64,000 bases of DNA, taken from Prochlorococcus sp. AG-363-N20 (lineage in GTDB: Bacteria; Cyanobacteriota; Cyanobacteriia; PCC-6307; Cyanobiaceae). Each line of letters begins with the position of its first letter. Positions within the stretch are counted from its first letter, which is position 1. A model generated the notes under the pieces. That model was not told the DNA's origin. It did no database searches and saw nothing but the letters and a program-made list of their open reading frames with translations. The stretch is from NCBI GenBank assembly GCA_003280105.1, contig QCFX01000003.1:1-64000 (forward strand), written 5' to 3'. This document shows, in pieces, positions 1-9,649 of this stretch. Both the position numbers and the translations under genes were made by a program.

Positions 1-57
1 AAACCAAGGTTTTAATTCAGTATGAAATTCACAACACCAGCCTTCTTGAGCATCTTC

Positions 58-1278
58 TTAAGAGGGATCAACCCATTTGCCATCTTCTTTTATCAAATCA
101 ACCAAAGCAATTACACCTTCGTCTTCAGGAACTTTACGAATTTCTTCTCTGCCACGATATAAAGCAATAACCCCAGGACCTTTCCCTACATATCCATAAT
201 CAGCATCAGCCATTTCTCCTGGACCATTCACTATGCAACCCATAACTGCAATATCAAGACCAGTGAGATGAGAGGTTGCATCCCTGACCTTCTTAACTAC
301 CTCTTCTAAGTTAAATAATGTCCTTCCACAACTAGGACAACTAATGTATTCAACCATAGTCTTTCGCAAGCCAACGGCTTGAAGAATTGAATAACAAACA
401 GGTATTTCTTTTTCAGGTGCTTCTGTCAAGGATACACGGATAGTATCTCCTAAACCTTCAGACAATAATGTTGCTATTCCCGCAGTGCTCTTAATACGTC
501 CATAGTCTCCATCACCAGCTTCTGTAACTCCAAGATGCAAAGGATAATTAAAACCTTCCTTATCCATTGTGTCAGCCATTAATCTATATGCAGCTAGCAT
601 TACTGGAGGCCTGGAAGCTTTCATTGAAATTACAATATTGTGAAAGTCTAATGAATCACAAATTCGCACGAATTCCATTGCTGATTCAACCATACCAAGA
701 GGTGTATCTCCATATGAAAACAGCATTCGTTCAGCCAATGATCCATGGTTAACTCCTATCCGAAGAGCCTTATTCTCTTCTTTCAATAAGTTAACTAATG
801 GTTCAAATCTCTGAGAAATTCTATTGCCAATTGCTTTGACTTCATCATGCGAGAACTCGGTTCTGTTGGGGTCCGGCTTCTCAAAAACAAAAAGTCCGGG
901 ATTTATGCGTACTTTATCAACATGTTTTGCAACTTCAAGCGCAATTTTCATTCCATTGTGATGAACATCAGCAACCAAGGGAACAGTTTGATATGTATTA
1001 GCTAATAGCTTGCGAATCTCTCCTACTGCCTTCGCATGAGCCAGAGATGGAACAGTCAGCCGAACTATTTCACAACCAACTTCATGTAATCGACGAATTG
1101 CAGAAGTTGACCCTTCAATATCAAGAGTATCTTCATTGATCATTGATTGAACTCTTACTGGATGATCACTTCCGATAGAGATATCCCCAACCATCACAGT
1201 CCGAGTGGCACGTCGCTGAATCTGAGTGTCGTACCTTTTCGACGACTTATCAAATGTATTAGATAAAGTGGCAGTCAT
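58..1278 (-). CDS. ispG: 4-hydroxy-3-methylbut-2-en-1-yl diphosphate synthase IspG (GcpE)
   Basis: Iron-sulfur enzyme of the MEP isoprenoid pathway. It reductively converts methylerythritol cyclodiphosphate to HMBPP, feeding carotenoid, phytol and quinone synthesis. The 406-residue protein has the N-terminal TIM-barrel part and a C-terminal cluster domain. The three cluster cysteines are visible at about residues 314, 317 (SCPSCGR) and 348 (GCIVNGPGE), followed by the conserved Glu of NGPGE. The ATG start follows a strong GGAGGG ribosome site and overlaps the stop of the upstream glycosylase gene by one base (TAATG), so the two are probably co-transcribed. Length is normal for the cyanobacterial type. 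Identification is firm. Confidence 0.97.
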   Translation of the reverse strand: MTATLSNTFDKSSKRYDTQIQRRATRTVMVGDISIGSDHPVRVQSMINEDTLDIEGSTSAIRRLHEVGCEIVRLTVPSLAHAKAVGEIRKLLANTYQTVPLVADVHHNGMKIALEVAKHVDKVRINPGLFVFEKPDPNRTEFSHDEVKAIGNRISQRFEPLVNLLKEENKALRIGVNHGSLAERMLFSYGDTPLGMVESAMEFVRICDSLDFHNIVISMKASRPPVMLAAYRLMADTMDKEGFNYPLHLGVTEAGDGDYGRIKSTAGIATLLSEGLGDTIRVSLTEAPEKEIPVCYSILQAVGLRKTMVEYISCPSCGRTLFNLEEVVKKVRDATSHLTGLDIAVMGCIVNGPGEMADADYGYVGKGPGVIALYRGREEIRKVPEDEGVIALVDLIKEDGKWVDPS

Positions 1279-1949
1279 TAATTCCCTCCTCTGTGTAAGT
1301 CAGCAATTTGATTGCAAGTTGAACTTTTGAGTTTCTCCAAGCGGCTTCTTACCTCAAGAAGATCTGCAAAAGTAAGGGCAATTGGAGAACCATCTGCCTT
1401 AGAAGGATTCCTCAAAAGATATGCAGGGTGAAAAAGTGGCATTACCATTATTCCGTTCCAAGAATGCCAAACACCTCGAAGTGTACTAATAGCATCCTTT
1501 ATGCCTAAAACTGCTTCAACAGCTGTCGATCCTGCCAAAACAATTACCCAAGGGTCAACAAGCTTTATTTGTTGACAAAGCCAAGGCTCCGAAGCTTGGA
1601 GCTCGGTTTTAGTAGGCCGACGGTTTTTAGGTGGTCTGCACTTAACAGCATTGCAGATATAGACATCCTTCTGAGAATCAATTCCTGCGTCAAGCAACAT
1701 TTTGTCTAATAAAAGGCCTGATCTGCCCACAAAAGGTTCTAACAAAAGATCCTCTTTCTCGCCTGGGGCTTCGCCAATCACCATTAGTCGGGCTGTTGGG
1801 TCGCCACGACTAACTACAACGCTTGGGGAATGATTCTCTAAGCCACAAGCACTGCACAAATTATGACCCTCTATGTAATCTGCCGACAAAATGATAGACA
1901 GCAAAATCGAAGTGATATTAACCGTATACAGGTCAAAGAGAAGGTACAA
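1278..1949 (-). CDS. Uracil-DNA glycosylase, family 4/5 type (Fe-S)
   Basis: Base-excision repair enzyme that removes uracil from DNA. The sequence shows CSAC near residue 32, the catalytic loop GEAPGEKED, the FVGRSG motif, [11 protein letters not shown] with a further cluster cysteine, and [10 protein letters not shown] near the C terminus; together these are typical of thermostable-type UDGs with a 4Fe-4S cluster. The listed start is a TTG inside the 3' end of the preceding VOC gene. The first ~25 residues are hydrophobic and unlike the family, so the true start may lie further in. It runs directly into ispG. The family is confident; the start is not. Confidence 0.85.
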   Translation of the reverse strand: MYLLFDLYTVNITSILLSIILSADYIEGHNLCSACGLENHSPSVVVSRGDPTARLMVIGEAPGEKEDLLLEPFVGRSGLLLDKMLLDAGIDSQKDVYICNAVKCRPPKNRRPTKTELQASEPWLCQQIKLVDPWVIVLAGSTAVEAVLGIKDAISTLRGVWHSWNGIMVMPLFHPAYLLRNPSKADGSPIALTFADLLEVRSRLEKLKSSTCNQIADLHRGGN

Positions 1950-2316
1950 GAATTAAAAAACAATTTCCTTCGGGGTCTTCCATCCAAGATTCTGCTCCGA
2001 AGGCCTCCAACATAGGCTTTTCTAGTATTAATGCTCCCTTGTCTCTAAGTTTTAAAGACCATTCTTCAATTACCGAGAGCGGATCTTCCGCTGGTTCATG
2101 CTTAATACACAATGAGGTTGATCTTCCTTTCGCAGGCCAAGAGCGGCTTCTAGAAGGCTTATAGAAATTGATTTTCATCCCATCTGGATGAAAAATCCAA
2201 TAATGATTGTCACTCCCCTCTGAGATGACACCTCCTTCTATTGCCCTGGAATAGAAGTCCGCAAGGTCGCTCGGAGAGCTTGTTGCAATGATCCATTCAA
2301 CTGATTTATAAGACAT
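1933..2316 (-). CDS. VOC/glyoxalase-fold protein
   Basis: Small 127-residue protein with the pattern of a vicinal-oxygen-chelate domain: an N-terminal strand VEWIIATSSPSDLADFYSRA, a central INFYKPSRS strand and a C-terminal [18 protein letters not shown] block like those of glyoxalase/bleomycin-resistance proteins. Substrate and metal dependence cannot be told from the sequence. The ATG start sits at the head of a leftward run with the glycosylase and ispG, overlapping the glycosylase ORF by 17 bases. Conservation in marine picocyanobacteria is expected but was not checked. Confidence 0.7.
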   Translation of the reverse strand: MSYKSVEWIIATSSPSDLADFYSRAIEGGVISEGSDNHYWIFHPDGMKINFYKPSRSRSWPAKGRSTSLCIKHEPAEDPLSVIEEWSLKLRDKGALILEKPMLEAFGAESWMEDPEGNCFLILVPSL

Positions 2317-2414
2317 TTTAGATCTTCGAATACATAGAAAGGTTGTTTAGAGCAAAACATCCGGCAGGATGTGTTTTTTATGTCCAATTCATCTAAGCAA
2401 ACGGTGCTTTGCCG

Positions 2415-3602
2415 ATGACAAACATCCCCCTAATATCCAAACGGACTCAAATCCTTCAGCCCTCTTTGACCTTGGCAATAAGTTCAAGAGCAAAGGCTTT
2501 AATGAAAGAAGGAAAAGACATCTGCAGTCTGAGTGCTGGAGAACCAGATTTCGATACGCCACAGTTCATTGTTGATGCAACTGTAAAAGCACTTCGGGAT
2601 GGATTTACTCGATATGGTCCAGCTGGAGGTGACCCAGAACTAAGGGAAGCAATTGCATCAAAACTCACAGAGGAAAACAAAGTCCCCACACAACCCGAAA
2701 ATGTTTTAGTAACAAATGGTGGAAAGCAAGCTATATATAACCTTTTTCAAACAATTCTCAACCCTGGAGATGAAGTCCTCATACCAAGTCCATATTGGTT
2801 GAGCTATCCAGAAATAAGTCGCCTAGCAGGAGCTATACCTAAAACACTTCCTTCCTCCCCCGAAAATGGATTTGCTATAGATATGGAGGCTTTAGAAGTT
2901 GCTATAACTCATAAAACTAAGCTTTTAATTATAAATTCACCAAGCAACCCAACTGGCCGAGTAATAGGAAAGGATGAAATGGAATCATTAGCAATGATTC
3001 TAAGAAGGCATCCTCATATCATGATAATGACTGATGAAATATATGAGTTTCTTCTAAATAGTGATGAAAGGCATCATAGTTTTGGTGCAATAGCACCAGA
3101 TTTACAGGAGCGAATTTTTACGGTTAATGGGTTTGCTAAAGGTTGGGCAATGACAGGCTGGAGAATAGGCTATTTAACTGGGGCAACAGAAGTAATCAAA
3201 GCTAGCATTGCTTTGCAAAGCCAAAGCACCAGCAATGTCTGTAGCTTTGTTCAGCGTGGCGCACTTGCTGCACTAACTGGTCCAAGAGACTGCGTGAAAA
3301 ACATGTCTCATACTTATAGTCATCGCAGAAAACTCTTAATCGAAGGGCTACAGCAAATAGAAGGGATTTCATTAGTGCCACCCAAAGGGGCTTTCTATGC
3401 CTTCCCTCAGCTCCCTAAAGGATCTCTTAGCTCTATTCATTTTTGTGAAATGGCTCTTGAAAAAGTTGGACTAGCTTTAATCCCAGGCGAGCCATTTGGA
3501 GATGATAGATGTATAAGAATCTCTTGTGCCGTTTCAAGCCAAACAATATCCGATGGTCTAAATAGACTTAGTGAATTTATAAGAAAATCCAATAAGCTAT
3601 AA
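2415..3602 (+). CDS. aspC: Class I aminotransferase, aspartate aminotransferase type
   Basis: PLP enzyme exchanging amino groups between aspartate (or a related amino acid) and 2-oxoglutarate. Family landmarks are SLSAGEPDFDTP near the N terminus, YGPAGGDPELREAIA, NPSNPTGRV, DEIYEF, the PLP lysine motif NGFAKGWAMTGWRIGY and the late PKGAFYAFP and CIRISCA blocks. The ORF track begins at a TTG two codons upstream; ATG at 2415 is the likelier start. It is divergent from the VOC gene and only 19 bases before phnD. Exact substrate preference among AspC/ArAT homologues is not certain. Confidence 0.9.
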   Translation: MTNIPLISKRTQILQPSLTLAISSRAKALMKEGKDICSLSAGEPDFDTPQFIVDATVKALRDGFTRYGPAGGDPELREAIASKLTEENKVPTQPENVLVTNGGKQAIYNLFQTILNPGDEVLIPSPYWLSYPEISRLAGAIPKTLPSSPENGFAIDMEALEVAITHKTKLLIINSPSNPTGRVIGKDEMESLAMILRRHPHIMIMTDEIYEFLLNSDERHHSFGAIAPDLQERIFTVNGFAKGWAMTGWRIGYLTGATEVIKASIALQSQSTSNVCSFVQRGALAALTGPRDCVKNMSHTYSHRRKLLIEGLQQIEGISLVPPKGAFYAFPQLPKGSLSSIHFCEMALEKVGLALIPGEPFGDDRCIRISCAVSSQTISDGLNRLSEFIRKSNKL

Positions 3603-3621
3603 CTTATACATTTTCAAGAAA

Positions 3622-4527
3622 ATGATTAAAGGAAGAAATTACATCAAAGCCTCTGTTCTTTTATTGGTTAATATTTTGATGCTCAATAGTAGTGTTTCAG
3701 TTTCAGCGCAAGAGACATTAGTAATTGGAGCAATCCCTGATCAGAACCCTGAAAGACTTAATCGTCTATACGGATTACTCACTGATGAATTAAGCAAGTC
3801 ACTAAAAGTCCCTGTAAGATATATACCAGTAACTAATTATCCGGCAACAGTCACTGCCTTTAGAACTGGCGATTTAGATTTAGTTTGGTTTGGAGGCCTC
3901 TCTGGCGTTCAGGCAAGACTTCAAACTCCAAATGCAAAGGTATTAGCTCAAAGAGATATTGATGCCAACTTCAGAAGTGTATTTATCAGTAATAAATCAA
4001 GTCAAATCCCTGTGATGAAAACAGAAGCAGATCTAAAGCGACTAAGTGGTAGACGTTTCACATTTGGGTCTGAAAGCTCTACTTCAGGGAGGCTCATGCC
4101 TCAACATTTTTTGCAAAAGGCAGGGGTCTCGCTTAATCAATTCAAAGGAGGAAGACCAGGATTCAGTGGAAGTCATGATGCCACAATTGCACTAGTACAA
4201 AGTGGTGCTTATGAAGCTGGGGCACTCAACAAACAAGTTTGGGATGCGAGAGTAAAAAAGGGAAAGGTCGATCAAAAAAAAGTTCAAATCATTTGGGTAA
4301 CACCTCCATACGCAGATTATCATTGGCTAATACAAGGAGACATTAATGAACGTTTTGGGGAAGGATTTACTAAAAAAGTCAAAAAAACGCTTTTCGGTTT
4401 AAACCAGAATTCACCAACTCAACGAAGAATTTTATCTTTATTTGGAGCAACTCGATTCATTCCTGCAGAAGCCTCCCAATACAAAGATATTGAACGCATT
4501 GGTCGTCAACTTGGCAAAATCAAATGA
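3622..4527 (+). CDS. phnD: Phosphonate/phosphite ABC transporter, periplasmic binding protein
   Basis: Periplasmic solute-binding protein for phosphonate or phosphite import. A signal peptide of about 28 residues ends in SVSAQ. The PhnD-type pocket motif GSESSTSGRLMP and the later SGSHDATIALVQSG are present, as is the early TDLDLVWFGG-like strand. The stop overlaps the phnC start (ATGA). No C-P lyase or phosphite dehydrogenase is in the window, so the substrate is open: phosphite, methylphosphonate or low-affinity phosphate. PhnD proteins of marine picocyanobacteria have been reported to favour phosphite and methylphosphonate, but which applies here cannot be read off. Confidence 0.92.
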   Translation: MIKGRNYIKASVLLLVNILMLNSSVSVSAQETLVIGAIPDQNPERLNRLYGLLTDELSKSLKVPVRYIPVTNYPATVTAFRTGDLDLVWFGGLSGVQARLQTPNAKVLAQRDIDANFRSVFISNKSSQIPVMKTEADLKRLSGRRFTFGSESSTSGRLMPQHFLQKAGVSLNQFKGGRPGFSGSHDATIALVQSGAYEAGALNKQVWDARVKKGKVDQKKVQIIWVTPPYADYHWLIQGDINERFGEGFTKKVKKTLFGLNQNSPTQRRILSLFGATRFIPAEASQYKDIERIGRQLGKIK

Positions 4528-5261
4528 GAACAATAGTTGAACTAAGAAATGTATCTATAAAAGGAAAAGGCCAATACCGACTCAAAAATATTCATCTAAA
4601 CATTGAATCTCAAGAAAGAATCGCACTTTTAGGAAAAAGCGGTGCTGGAAAAACTACACTTATACAAGTTTTGAATGGCACTCTTGTACCAGACTGCGGA
4701 GAGGCAAAATGGAAAGGTTTAGAAATACATAGGTTGTCTCAAAGGAAAAGGCAATCGATTGGAACACTTTGGCAAGACTTAAGGCTAATAGAAGAGTTGA
4801 CTGTCATTCAAAATATTAATAGCGGTTCACTCGGTAGGCACAATCTAATTTGGGCGATAGGGAACTTGCTTGGATTTATTGATAATGAACATGGTCTTAA
4901 CTGTCTATCCGCGGTCGGGCTATCTAATGAAAAAATCCACTCATCAATCATGGAATTATCTGGAGGACAAAAACAGCGTGTAGCCATAGCAAGGCTTCTA
5001 AATCAAAAATCTGAGCTCTTACTTGCTGATGAGCCAATCTCTAACTTAGATCCAGTCCTTGTTGACGATATCCTCAACTTATTTCTATCTTCTGGGAGAT
5101 ATTATTCAATTGATGTCCCTGAAACGGCTATTGTCAGTCTTCATCGTCCTGACTTAATCCATAATTTTTCTCGTGTAATAGGTTTAAAAGAAGGCCAAAT
5201 AGTTTTTGACCAATCTACAAAAAACATTTCAAAAGAAGACCTTAAATCGATATATCAATAG
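4524..5261 (+). CDS. phnC: Phosphonate/phosphite ABC transporter, ATP-binding protein
   Basis: ATPase that energises the importer formed with PhnD and PhnE. Walker A is LLGKSGAGKTT, the Q-loop lies in LWQDLRLIEE, the signature is LSGGQKQRVAIAR, Walker B is LLLADEPISNLD and the switch histidine is in VSLHRP. It overlaps phnD by four bases and lies five bases before phnE, so a single transcript and translational coupling are likely. At 245 residues it is of normal length. Confidence 0.93.
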   Translation: MRTIVELRNVSIKGKGQYRLKNIHLNIESQERIALLGKSGAGKTTLIQVLNGTLVPDCGEAKWKGLEIHRLSQRKRQSIGTLWQDLRLIEELTVIQNINSGSLGRHNLIWAIGNLLGFIDNEHGLNCLSAVGLSNEKIHSSIMELSGGQKQRVAIARLLNQKSELLLADEPISNLDPVLVDDILNLFLSSGRYYSIDVPETAIVSLHRPDLIHNFSRVIGLKEGQIVFDQSTKNISKEDLKSIYQ

Positions 5262-5266
5262 AAGCA

Positions 5267-6856
5267 ATGACAGAAAAAGGGAAAAGCCTCTCAGCTCCAA
5301 TCCTTGCTTTCCTACCAGCAATTGCTCTTATTCCCGTTCTTAGCGAGATTTTCAAAGAGGTTCATGGTGGTGGCCTTCATCTTTTAGGAAAATTTGCATT
5401 GGCCTCATTTCAACCCTCTCTCGACCCATTAATAATCCAACACGCATTCAGAGGTTTACAGATCACAATTGCTACAGCCTTAATCAGCTGGACAATCAGC
5501 ATGTGCGCAGGCTCTCTACTTGGTGTATTGAGTTCGAATGTATTTTGGCGAAGTTATAGAAACTTAGGATGGCTAAGCTCAGTTTTTAATTCCTTAATAA
5601 GCATTCCTCGAAGTATTCATGAACTTGTTTGGGGGTTGCTTTTACTTCAACTATTTGGTTTGAATCCTTGGGTAGCAATAGTAGCCATATGCATCCCCTA
5701 CTCCGCACTTGTGGCAAGAGTATTGCGTGACCAATTGGAGTCATTAGATCACAGACCAATGGTTGCAATAACGAAAAATGGGGCATCACCAATTTCAGCT
5801 TTCTTTACTGCATTAATGCCAGCGATGGTTCCAATAATGACAACTTATGGGAGTTATAGGCTTGAGTGTGCTTTACGTGGTGCAACTTTACTAGGTGTAT
5901 TTGGTTTAGGAGGAATAGGAACAGAGCTACAACTAACTCTTCAATCTCTTGAATTTAATGAAATGTGGACTTCGCTGTGGATGCTCGGGGTATTAATGTT
6001 CGGCTTAGAAAAAACCATGGCCCAAATACGAAAAAGGCAAGCCAAGTCAATCAATCTACAGAAATTTTTGTTGCCTGGATTATTTATAATCATGGGATTA
6101 TTTATACTTTGTTTTCTATGGCTACAAATTCTAGAAGTAGACATTCTATCAACACTTAGAATGCATCCAATTACTCTTCCGCAATCAAAAGAACTCATAA
6201 AGGCTATTTATTCATTTAAATATTTTGAACTCATTTTTAATACTCTTCTGATTATGGTTTTGGCAACAGGGATAGCAGTAGGACTACCTCCTGTAATGCT
6301 GATTTTGTTCCCAACAAAAAAATGGGTAACTGCTCTAAATATTCTTTGGAGTTTCCTGCGGTTGATTCCACCCCCATTATCAGCCTTACTTCTATTGTTA
6401 ATCACAACTCCAAGCGTCTCAGTAGCAGCGCTAGCTCTAGGGATTCATAACCTCGGAATAATGGGACGATTACTTAAAGAAGGTTTGGAAAGTCAGAACA
6501 ATGCACAACATCAAGCAATGCTTTCCGCCGGAGCAGGGATGAGAGGTGCTTGGCTCTATGGACTTTTTAGCAAGCAAAGTAAAAGTTATTTAGCTTATGG
6601 CGCATATAGAGCAGACGTAATTGTAAGAGAAACTTCTGTTGTAGGAGTTATTGGCGGAGTTGGACTAGGATGGCAACTGCAAGAGTCACTAAGCTCTTTT
6701 GGTTGGTCTGAAGTAATAGTCATTATAGCTATCTACATATTCATAACTCGAGGAGTAGAGACTGTGAGCAACAACATTCGAAAAACCTTACTAATAGACC
6801 CTACAAAAACTCAGATAAATAATGTTTTTCAACCTAATAGGTTTGTATTTCAATGA
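5267..6856 (+). CDS. phnE: Phosphonate/phosphite ABC transporter, fused double permease
   Basis: Inner-membrane permease for the PhnD substrate. The 529-residue protein is about twice the usual PhnE length (~270). It holds two permease halves in one chain, each with a binding-protein-dependent transport EAA-like loop (around PMVAITKNGASP in the first half and AMLSAGAGMRG in the second). Each half has several hydrophobic helices. The fusion means one gene would make the full transmembrane pore instead of a homodimer. The stop overlaps the GDSL hydrolase start (ATGA). Confidence 0.9.
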   Translation: MTEKGKSLSAPILAFLPAIALIPVLSEIFKEVHGGGLHLLGKFALASFQPSLDPLIIQHAFRGLQITIATALISWTISMCAGSLLGVLSSNVFWRSYRNLGWLSSVFNSLISIPRSIHELVWGLLLLQLFGLNPWVAIVAICIPYSALVARVLRDQLESLDHRPMVAITKNGASPISAFFTALMPAMVPIMTTYGSYRLECALRGATLLGVFGLGGIGTELQLTLQSLEFNEMWTSLWMLGVLMFGLEKTMAQIRKRQAKSINLQKFLLPGLFIIMGLFILCFLWLQILEVDILSTLRMHPITLPQSKELIKAIYSFKYFELIFNTLLIMVLATGIAVGLPPVMLILFPTKKWVTALNILWSFLRLIPPPLSALLLLLITTPSVSVAALALGIHNLGIMGRLLKEGLESQNNAQHQAMLSAGAGMRGAWLYGLFSKQSKSYLAYGAYRADVIVRETSVVGVIGGVGLGWQLQESLSSFGWSEVIVIIAIYIFITRGVETVSNNIRKTLLIDPTKTQINNVFQPNRFVFQ

Positions 6857-7530
6857 TTAAAAAGCAAAAAACAATAGTAGTAGTTGGAGACAGTGGCGTA
6901 TATGGTTGGGGAGATCAAGACGGAGGTGGATGGTGTGAAAGACTTCGTCAATCATGGATGAATTCCCCAGGAGCTCCTGCGCTGTATCCATTAGGAGTCC
7001 GTGGCGACGGGCTAGAGATGGTTGCCAATCGCTGGCAAAACGAATGGGGTTGTCGAGGAGAATTACGCCGCCAAGTTCCAGGGGCGACAATTATCGCTGT
7101 AGGCCTCAATGACACAGCACGAATAGGAAGACCTGATGGACGTCCACAACTATCAGCTGAAGCTTATCGATTTGGGTTGTTGCAACTTCTAAAAAAGGTA
7201 ACAACCCAAACCAAGGCAATGGTTATTGGTTTAACAGCTGTCGATGAAACAGTTATGCCTTTTGCTGATTGTCTCTGGTATTCAAATCGAATGATCTCGA
7301 TTTACGAAGCTCAGATAGAAGAGTGCTGCTTAGAACTTGGCATACCATTTTTGCCAATCCATCAAAAAATGCTTTCAAATGTAGATTGGCTTACTTGGAT
7401 TGAACCTGACGGGATCCATTTAAATTCAAGAGGACATCAATGGATATATCAAAGAGTAAGCACTTGGTCTCCTCTTTTGGAATGGGCCGAAATGCAACCA
7501 ATAGAAAACTTAATTCCATTACTTGGCTGA
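6853..7530 (+). CDS. GDSL/SGNH-family hydrolase
   Basis: Likely esterase or lipase of the SGNH fold. Block I is VVVGDSGVYGWGD with the nucleophile Ser, block II includes VRGDGLEMV, block III is VGLNDTAR with the oxyanion Asn, and block V is EPDGIHLNSRGHQW with the Asp-x-x-His pair. No signal peptide is visible, so it should be cytoplasmic. The ATG overlaps the phnE stop by four bases, so it is translated with the phosphonate/phosphite importer. That invites a role in handling phosphorus compounds or esters, but the substrate is unknown. Confidence 0.85.
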   Translation: MIKKQKTIVVVGDSGVYGWGDQDGGGWCERLRQSWMNSPGAPALYPLGVRGDGLEMVANRWQNEWGCRGELRRQVPGATIIAVGLNDTARIGRPDGRPQLSAEAYRFGLLQLLKKVTTQTKAMVIGLTAVDETVMPFADCLWYSNRMISIYEAQIEECCLELGIPFLPIHQKMLSNVDWLTWIEPDGIHLNSRGHQWIYQRVSTWSPLLEWAEMQPIENLIPLLG

Positions 7531-7546
7531 TCCATTTAAGGAAGTA

Positions 7547-8272
7547 TCAACCCAAAAATGGGACCAAGAATATTGCTATCAAGGCTGCCGTAGTTGTCTG
7601 TAATCCATTGATCATTTCATTAGTAAGCCAATGCATACGATTTTGAGCAATTGCACCAAAAAAGCTCTCAAGCAAAGTTGCCAATACTCCAACAGATGCC
7701 ACGAGTAAAGCCAAAGATCCTAAAGGGATTAATTTCAATGCAACCATTGCAGTAGTCATTAAGACGCTGCCCAAAACACTTGCGAGTGTGCCTTGAAGAC
7801 TAATTGCTCCATCAGTGCCCGCAGGAACAGGTCGAAAGTTAGTAATAAGGACTGTTCTTCTTCCCCATCGTTTCCCAATCTCACTACCAAAAGTATCTGC
7901 TAATTTTGCTGCAAAGCTAGCAGCAAAACCAACTATCAAAAGACTTTCCGAAGCAAAATCCGCTTTAATCAAGATCGCCAAAATCGCTCCTGTCGCAGCA
8001 GAGCCCCAAACATTTTCTGGACCCCGGCGACCTCCACGTCCTTCAGCCAAACCTGCTGCCTGCTTTTGCACAAAACCTATTTTCGTTACAAGTGTTCCAA
8101 GGATTAGGTATACCGCAACAGCCAGCCACGCATTCCACCCAAGACACCCCAATAGAATTGTTCCAAGCGCTCCAGCATGAACCCATCCCATTGGAGTAAG
8201 GAATGGAAGGCGTTGTGCAATAGCAATCAAAACGGCATTGAAAACAAAGGCTAAAACCCATTCGGATTCCAT
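7547..8272 (-). CDS. DUF92/TIGR00297 membrane protein (VTE6/phytyl-phosphate kinase-like family)
   Basis: Integral membrane protein of about 241 residues with six or so hydrophobic helices. Conserved loops include the Arg/Gly-rich EGRGGRRGPENVWGSA, AAKLADTFGSEIGKRWGRR and PAGTDGAISLQGT. These match the DUF92 family, whose plant and cyanobacterial members include phytyl-phosphate kinase VTE6 (known for the family, not shown for this protein). The ORF track uses a start six codons upstream; ATG at 8272 (MESEWVLAF) is preferred. It lies downstream of rsmE on the same strand. Confidence 0.8.
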   Translation of the reverse strand: MESEWVLAFVFNAVLIAIAQRLPFLTPMGWVHAGALGTILLGCLGWNAWLAVAVYLILGTLVTKIGFVQKQAAGLAEGRGGRRGPENVWGSAATGAILAILIKADFASESLLIVGFAASFAAKLADTFGSEIGKRWGRRTVLITNFRPVPAGTDGAISLQGTLASVLGSVLMTTAMVALKLIPLGSLALLVASVGVLATLLESFFGAIAQNRMHWLTNEMINGLQTTTAALIAIFLVPFLG

Positions 8273-8328
8273 AAAATAAAAAGAGAGCATTCAAAAAGAA
8301 GTGACCTTCTTACACATAACCATGGTTT

Positions 8329-9114
8329 TTAATTTTCAGAAAGATCTCTTCTAAAAACGTTTCTAGTTCTTCGCCAATTGACCATTAGCTCGGTAGCCAC
8401 AACAGCTGCTGTAGAAGTTCTTAGAATTAATTCGCCAAATGTAACTTCTTGACAACCTACTGTTCTAGCTATATCTCTTTCTTCTAAAGTCCAACCTCCT
8501 TCAGGACCAATTAAAACCCATACTTCTTTAGCTATCTCAGTAAATTCCTCCATCCATAGAGTTAGTTCTTTGGCTTCAGGCACCCTTGTTGTAGCCATCG
8601 CAAGGCATGAATTATCTTGCTGTAGATTGAGCCAGTCTTTTATCGAAAGAGTTTCTTTTATTTCTAAAGCCCAAAGTCTTTCAGACTGCTCAGCCGCTTC
8701 TTTAACAATTGTGTCCCAACGACGTCTTCTTACTTCTCGAAATTCTTTAACAACACTTCTTTCAGAGTTAAGCGGCTGAATAACATCTAACCCAATCTCG
8801 CAACTCATACGAAGTAGGTCTTCAAAACCTCTTTTAGGCAGAACAACTGCTAAACAAATCAACGGCTGAGAACGTGGTCTTTTTTGTTCTGGAGACTGAA
8901 CAGAAGAAATTAGTTGTATAGAGTCCTCGTTGTGCAACGAGGCCTTCCAAAGGCGACCTTTTCCATCAATAACTTCAATCATGTCGCCTAAACCTAAGCG
9001 CAAAACTCTTCTTAAATAATGACTTTCATTCTTATTTAGAGTTACCAATGGATTCTTTCCCTTTGCAGAAGAGATCCTAATACTCTCTATCAGTAGTCGC
9101 CTATATTCTGCCAT
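8329..9114 (-). CDS. rsmE: 16S rRNA m3U1498 methyltransferase RsmE
   Basis: SPOUT-fold RNA methyltransferase that modifies U1498 of 16S rRNA using SAM. Diagnostic features are the N-terminal PUA-like part with SHYLRRVLRLGLGD, the central QPLNSERSVVKE and RRRRWDTIVKEAAEQS blocks, and the C-terminal knot IGPEGGWTLEE followed by FGELILRTSTAAVVA. Length (261) is normal. It lies 19 bases from the DUF3531 gene on the same strand, which fits co-transcription. Confidence 0.93.
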   Translation of the reverse strand: MAEYRRLLIESIRISSAKGKNPLVTLNKNESHYLRRVLRLGLGDMIEVIDGKGRLWKASLHNEDSIQLISSVQSPEQKRPRSQPLICLAVVLPKRGFEDLLRMSCEIGLDVIQPLNSERSVVKEFREVRRRRWDTIVKEAAEQSERLWALEIKETLSIKDWLNLQQDNSCLAMATTRVPEAKELTLWMEEFTEIAKEVWVLIGPEGGWTLEERDIARTVGCQEVTFGELILRTSTAAVVATELMVNWRRTRNVFRRDLSEN

Positions 9115-9133
9115 TTAAAAATCATTCATATTC

Positions 9134-9574
9134 TTAGGAAAAAATTGCATCTGGATGTTCTAGAACCTCCCAATCACTATTTACACCTCCAATAAATAGC
9201 TCGCTTAAACGAACTATGTCTAAATCAACTTGTCGTAATGCGTTTATTAATACATCTAGTGAAAGTGCATCGCTAGTTCCCAAATCAACCCAGCAACGAG
9301 CCCACAAGCCTTGATATTCCAACTGACTAACATTGTGCATTAATGCAGGCAAGATATTCTGAGCCTGATCGTTCTCATAATGCATCCAACTCAATTCATT
9401 AGACTCTTCATTTGCTTGGAGGTTTTGAGCATTAAATCCACCTAAACGGCCTATGACAAACCAACTGTCAAAAATCCCATCTATATAATTTTTCTCTCCT
9501 TGACTTGGAATCTCAGCAAATCTAAGCCAAACCCAACAATTAAATGGGTCCACCTCTCGAAATTGAACTTCCAT
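9134..9574 (-). CDS. Conserved cyanobacterial protein, DUF3531-like
   Basis: A 146-residue soluble acidic protein that looks like the DUF3531 family of cyanobacteria and plastids, recognised from the N-terminal REVDPFNCWVWLRF and the central SWFVIGRLGGFNA segments. No catalytic motif, signal peptide or membrane segment is visible, and no function is assigned. It sits upstream of rsmE on the minus strand and is divergent from the ABC ATPase gene; the 75-base gap should hold both promoters. Confidence 0.7.
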   Translation of the reverse strand: MEVQFREVDPFNCWVWLRFAEIPSQGEKNYIDGIFDSWFVIGRLGGFNAQNLQANEESNELSWMHYENDQAQNILPALMHNVSQLEYQGLWARCWVDLGTSDALSLDVLINALRQVDLDIVRLSELFIGGVNSDWEVLEHPDAIFS

Positions 9575-9649
9575 ACCAATCTCCTAAAAATTTTTCTTAG
9601 TTCAAGTTGAAAGAGAGCCAAGGCCAATCAAACAACTCTATAAAAAGAA

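Noticed and set aside
1-57. Fragment of another gene downstream of ispG
   Set aside because: Too short and without a clear reading frame to assign.
8294-8312. AAGAAG-GTCA-CTTCTT hairpin with T-run at the rsmE end
   Set aside because: Only six AT-rich base pairs; too weak to call a terminator.
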